NCBI RefSeq assembly: GCF_014192335.1
Contig: NZ_JACHXU010000011.1
Location: forward strand, 218,257-282,256
Reading direction: 5' to 3'
Length of the DNA: 64,000 bases
From: Aporhodopirellula rubra
Lineage (GTDB): Bacteria; Planctomycetota; Planctomycetia; Pirellulales; Pirellulaceae
The notes beneath the pieces were generated by a model that saw only the letters and a list, made by a program, of their open reading frames with translations, did no database searches and was not told where the DNA came from. This document shows positions 62,233 to 64,000 of this stretch, one piece after another. Every line of letters starts with the position of its first letter. The stretch's first letter is position 1. A program made the translations under genes and the position numbers.

Positions 62233-62409
62233 CCAGGCCCAACGGGCCAGCACAGAAACCACCCTCACCCGTAGCTGACCGAGGCCCCTCGGTCAGCCCC
62301 CAACCCATCAAGCCCAAACAGCCTCAGCCCGCTACAACCCAACTCCCACCCCAAACAACAAACCAGCCCCCACCCCCCAAGCCACCGTCCAAGCCCAGCG
62401 GGCCGACAC
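62233..62409. repeat. Palindrome-bearing direct repeat, copy 2
   Basis: This is the second copy of the element at 61854-62029. Its hairpin is at 62275-62284 with 62287-62296 and is identical in stem sequence to that of copy 1. Shared long segments include CACCCGTAGCTGACC and CAGCCTCAGCCCGCTACAA. Confidence 0.75.
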
Positions 62410-62583
62410 AACCAATGCAGGTGGTGCCCCACACCGCTCGCCAACGCGAAAAATCTACCCAGCCCCCCAAATTGCCGCACTCGAAAAACGCGTGCACCTG
62501 TGTCCATCGAAAGCAAAACGCTTGCACCGCACTCCAAGATCCGAGACAATCCCCCCTGTAGAATCAGCGGGGCACTCAGGAAT

Positions 62584-62671
62584 CTCACGAACGTGAGAAC
62601 AAGTCACCCAAGCGGACGAAGTCCGCCCACAACGGGTGAGAACAAGTTAACAAGCCAAGACTTGTTCTCAC
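62584..62671. repeat. Cluster of hairpins upstream of the toxin-antitoxin pair
   Basis: CTCACG-AA-CGTGAG (62584-62597) is followed by GCGGAC-GAA-GTCCGC (62612-62626) and by GTGAGAACAAGT (62636-62647) pairing with ACTTGTTCTCAC (62660-62671). GTGAGAACAAGT also occurs at 62593-62604, so two alternative foldings are possible. It ends about 220 bases before the antitoxin start. Confidence 0.7.
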
Positions 62672-62893
62672 GACCATCCCCCCACAAACACCCCCAAACC
62701 ACTCGTTCTCCCCCGGTCCGACTGGTGAAAAACAAGTTATCTGACAAATGACCGAGCCTCGGAAACTGCGTTTCGATATTTGATTGTGGCTCACCACTGC
62801 TCCTGCTAGCATTAAATCTGCTGTTGCCGTTTCCAGCTAGAATCCGTAAAGGTCGGTACGATTTTGATCAATTCCGCGCGAAAGAGATTTCCA

Positions 62894-63301
62894 ATGCCAA
62901 CCGCCTCTGACGTATCTCGGTTGCTGAAGCTCAACCTTGAAATGGCAGACTTTAGCAGCTTTGTGCCGTTCATCCGAAACGGATTCTCACGACAATGTTT
63001 CGACGAATTTCTTTCTGGTACGACAATCGCGAGCGCGATCACGCGGCTTTCGGCTTTCGACAACCTAGCGGAAGATGCGAAGGAGCTCTCACCAGAGGCT
63101 TCGGATTGCCTACTCCGTATCGCACGGGTTTATGCCGAGGCGCTCGAGCTATTTGGGGAGAAGGAAGACGTTGCGCAGTGGATGGTTACCAAGAGCCTTA
63201 CGCTGGGTGATCAAACGCCGCTGGAACTCTTGGATACAACAGTTGGTTTTGAATTGGTATATCACGAGCTGAAACGACTTCAGTACGGGATTGCCGGTTG
63301 A
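62894..63301 (+). CDS. Xre/MbcA/ParS-family antitoxin of a RES-type system
   Basis: The 135-residue protein has, in its C-terminal half, the MbcA/ParS/Xre toxin-binding domain: RIARVYAEALELFGEKEDVA, QWMVTKSLTLGDQTPLELLD and the closing VGFELVYHELKRLQYGIAG. The N-terminal part (residues 1-65) is helical but shows no clear helix-turn-helix, so DNA binding is uncertain. ATG 62894 is chosen over an earlier TTG. Its stop overlaps the start of the RES gene by one base (TGATG), the usual arrangement of antitoxin before toxin. Confidence 0.85.
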   Translation: MPTASDVSRLLKLNLEMADFSSFVPFIRNGFSRQCFDEFLSGTTIASAITRLSAFDNLAEDAKELSPEASDCLLRIARVYAEALELFGEKEDVAQWMVTKSLTLGDQTPLELLDTTVGFELVYHELKRLQYGIAG

Positions 63302-63777
63302 TGAATGTTTGGCGTACCTCGAAGACTAAGTACGCATCGACTGCATTCACAGGAATTGGTGCCACGAAAGTTGGTGGCCGCTTCAACAACATAGGTTCCC
63401 CGCCTGTTGTGTATACGGCATGTGACACGCTAGCGCTAGCACTGCTGGAAGTCTTAGTCCATTTGCACAATCGAATTGTTCCGCCTGATTTCAGTTACAT
63501 CAGAGCGACCATTCCCGATGATGTGTCGCGCGAGTTTCTGCGAGCAGACCAGCTCCCGATCAACTGGCTGATGTGGCCCCACCCTGATTCAACTCGTGTG
63601 ATTGGGGATGATTGGCTTGCAAGACAGTCGAGTTGTATTTTGTTGGTTCCATCGGCGGTAACACGTGTCGATTACAACTGCTTGATCAATCCACAACATC
63701 CAGACTTCGGTTTAATCGAGGTTGAGCCGCCCGTGCCGCTGGAGTTCGACCAACGTCTTCTGGACTCGAGCGCGTAA
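63301..63777 (+). CDS. RES-domain toxin
   Basis: RES toxins deplete NAD+ (as phosphorylase or glycohydrolase) or ADP-ribosylate targets, arresting the cell. The 158-residue protein has the defining residues: WR at 4-5, GGRFN with Arg27, Tyr39 in VVYTA, the Glu in LALLEVLVHL (Glu50), the Ser pair in ARQSSCILLVPS (110-111) and NPQHPDFGLIEVE (130 onward). All look intact, so it should be active. It is coupled to the upstream antitoxin through TGATG. Confidence 0.9.
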   Translation: MNVWRTSKTKYASTAFTGIGATKVGGRFNNIGSPPVVYTACDTLALALLEVLVHLHNRIVPPDFSYIRATIPDDVSREFLRADQLPINWLMWPHPDSTRVIGDDWLARQSSCILLVPSAVTRVDYNCLINPQHPDFGLIEVEPPVPLEFDQRLLDSSA

Positions 63778-64000
63778 ACTGCTTACACCACAGATAACCA
63801 TGCCATGCACACGAAGGACGGCATGGGGCGTTTACAGATGGAAACCACAATGGCCGTCCTCGGTGATGGCGGTCGACTATGAAGTCCGTTGTTTGGCAAG
63901 TGGGTTTTGACTCTGTTTTGTCTTACTTCATTTTTTTTCCGCTGGTGGAGGTGAGGTGCCGTTCGCCGGAGGCGTTTTTCGGTCGCTCGCCCGTTAGTGG
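63778..64000. other. Right edge, no gene recognised
   Basis: The last 223 bases contain no convincing coding frame. They include a run of eight T (near 63932) and a purine-rich GGTGGAGGTGAGG stretch just before the edge. Whatever lies beyond is outside the window. Confidence 0.4.

Larger units (their letters stand above)
61742..62893. other. C-rich noncoding repeat island
   Basis: These 1152 bases lie between the SEC-C gene and a toxin-antitoxin pair. The plus strand is strongly C- and A-rich from about 61742 to 62560, with few G. Frames across it (for example 61772-62278) have repeat composition such as Asp-Gln runs and are not likely genes. The island contains the repeats described separately. 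Confidence 0.75.

Noticed and set aside
61772..62278. Forward open frame of 168 codons with an Asp-Gln repeat
   Set aside because: It is generated by the GATCAA array and C-rich repeats, has no start context or family, and an equally long frame exists on the opposite strand.

Overview
The window looks like chromosomal DNA of a marine-type planctomycete, most likely a Rhodopirellula-like member of the Pirellulaceae. The signs are lineage-typical families: two DUF1559 prepilin-like proteins, a Ser/Thr kinase fused to WD40 repeats, a formylglycine-type sulfatase, a DUF1080 protein, a DUF1573 protein, Gly/Pro/Ser-rich secreted proteins, and a gene pair resembling methanofuran-synthesis enzymes, which in bacteria marks the tetrahydromethanopterin-linked C1 pathway. 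About 50 protein genes are supported. No rRNA, tRNA, CRISPR array, insertion sequence or prophage was recognised.

Layout. 0.2-8 kb: a DUF4870-like membrane protein, argC with a DegT-type aminotransferase, a Sua5 tRNA-modification gene behind an orphan PAS histidine kinase, a VIT1/CCC1-type metal transporter and an M50 site-2 protease. 8-19 kb: a Cys-rich outer-membrane barrel, secreted and PQQ-propeller proteins, the MfnF-like/MfnE-like pair, a divergent UvrA and a DUF1080 protein. 19-27 kb: membrane proteins, DinB, DUF1559 and the kinase-WD40 receptor. 27-35 kb: a second Cys-rich barrel, then a five-gene minus-strand run (DUF3302 protein, a 62-residue membrane peptide, HlyD-type adaptor, SnoaL-like protein, repeat-rich secreted protein) and a sulfatase with a clear terminator. 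35-44 kb: uvrB, an epimerase, and a coupled plus-strand trio (HtrA-like protease, protease-like protein without catalytic His, zinc-ribbon membrane protein). 44-54 kb: hisS, a DUF6159-like protein, a histidine phosphatase overlapping typA, an epimerase, and a minus-strand run containing RNase H, DUF1573, Maf, a YdcZ-like transporter, panD and a pseudo-receiver. 55-62 kb: a GYF-like membrane protein, a second DUF1559, ribD and a SEC-C/TPR protein. 62-64 kb: a noncoding repeat island followed by an Xre/MbcA-RES toxin-antitoxin pair.

Most genes are housekeeping or envelope functions. The least explained items are: (i) the HtrA / PDZ-interrupted pseudoprotease / zinc-ribbon trio; (ii) the DUF3302-HlyD-SnoaL-repeat-protein run; (iii) two related heptanucleotide arrays, each between convergent genes and each supplying a stop codon; (iv) a 16-copy GATCAA array between two copies of a palindrome-bearing repeat, next to the toxin-antitoxin pair; and (v) the divergent UvrA with altered ABC signatures. 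Product names rest on motifs read by eye; no database search was run.
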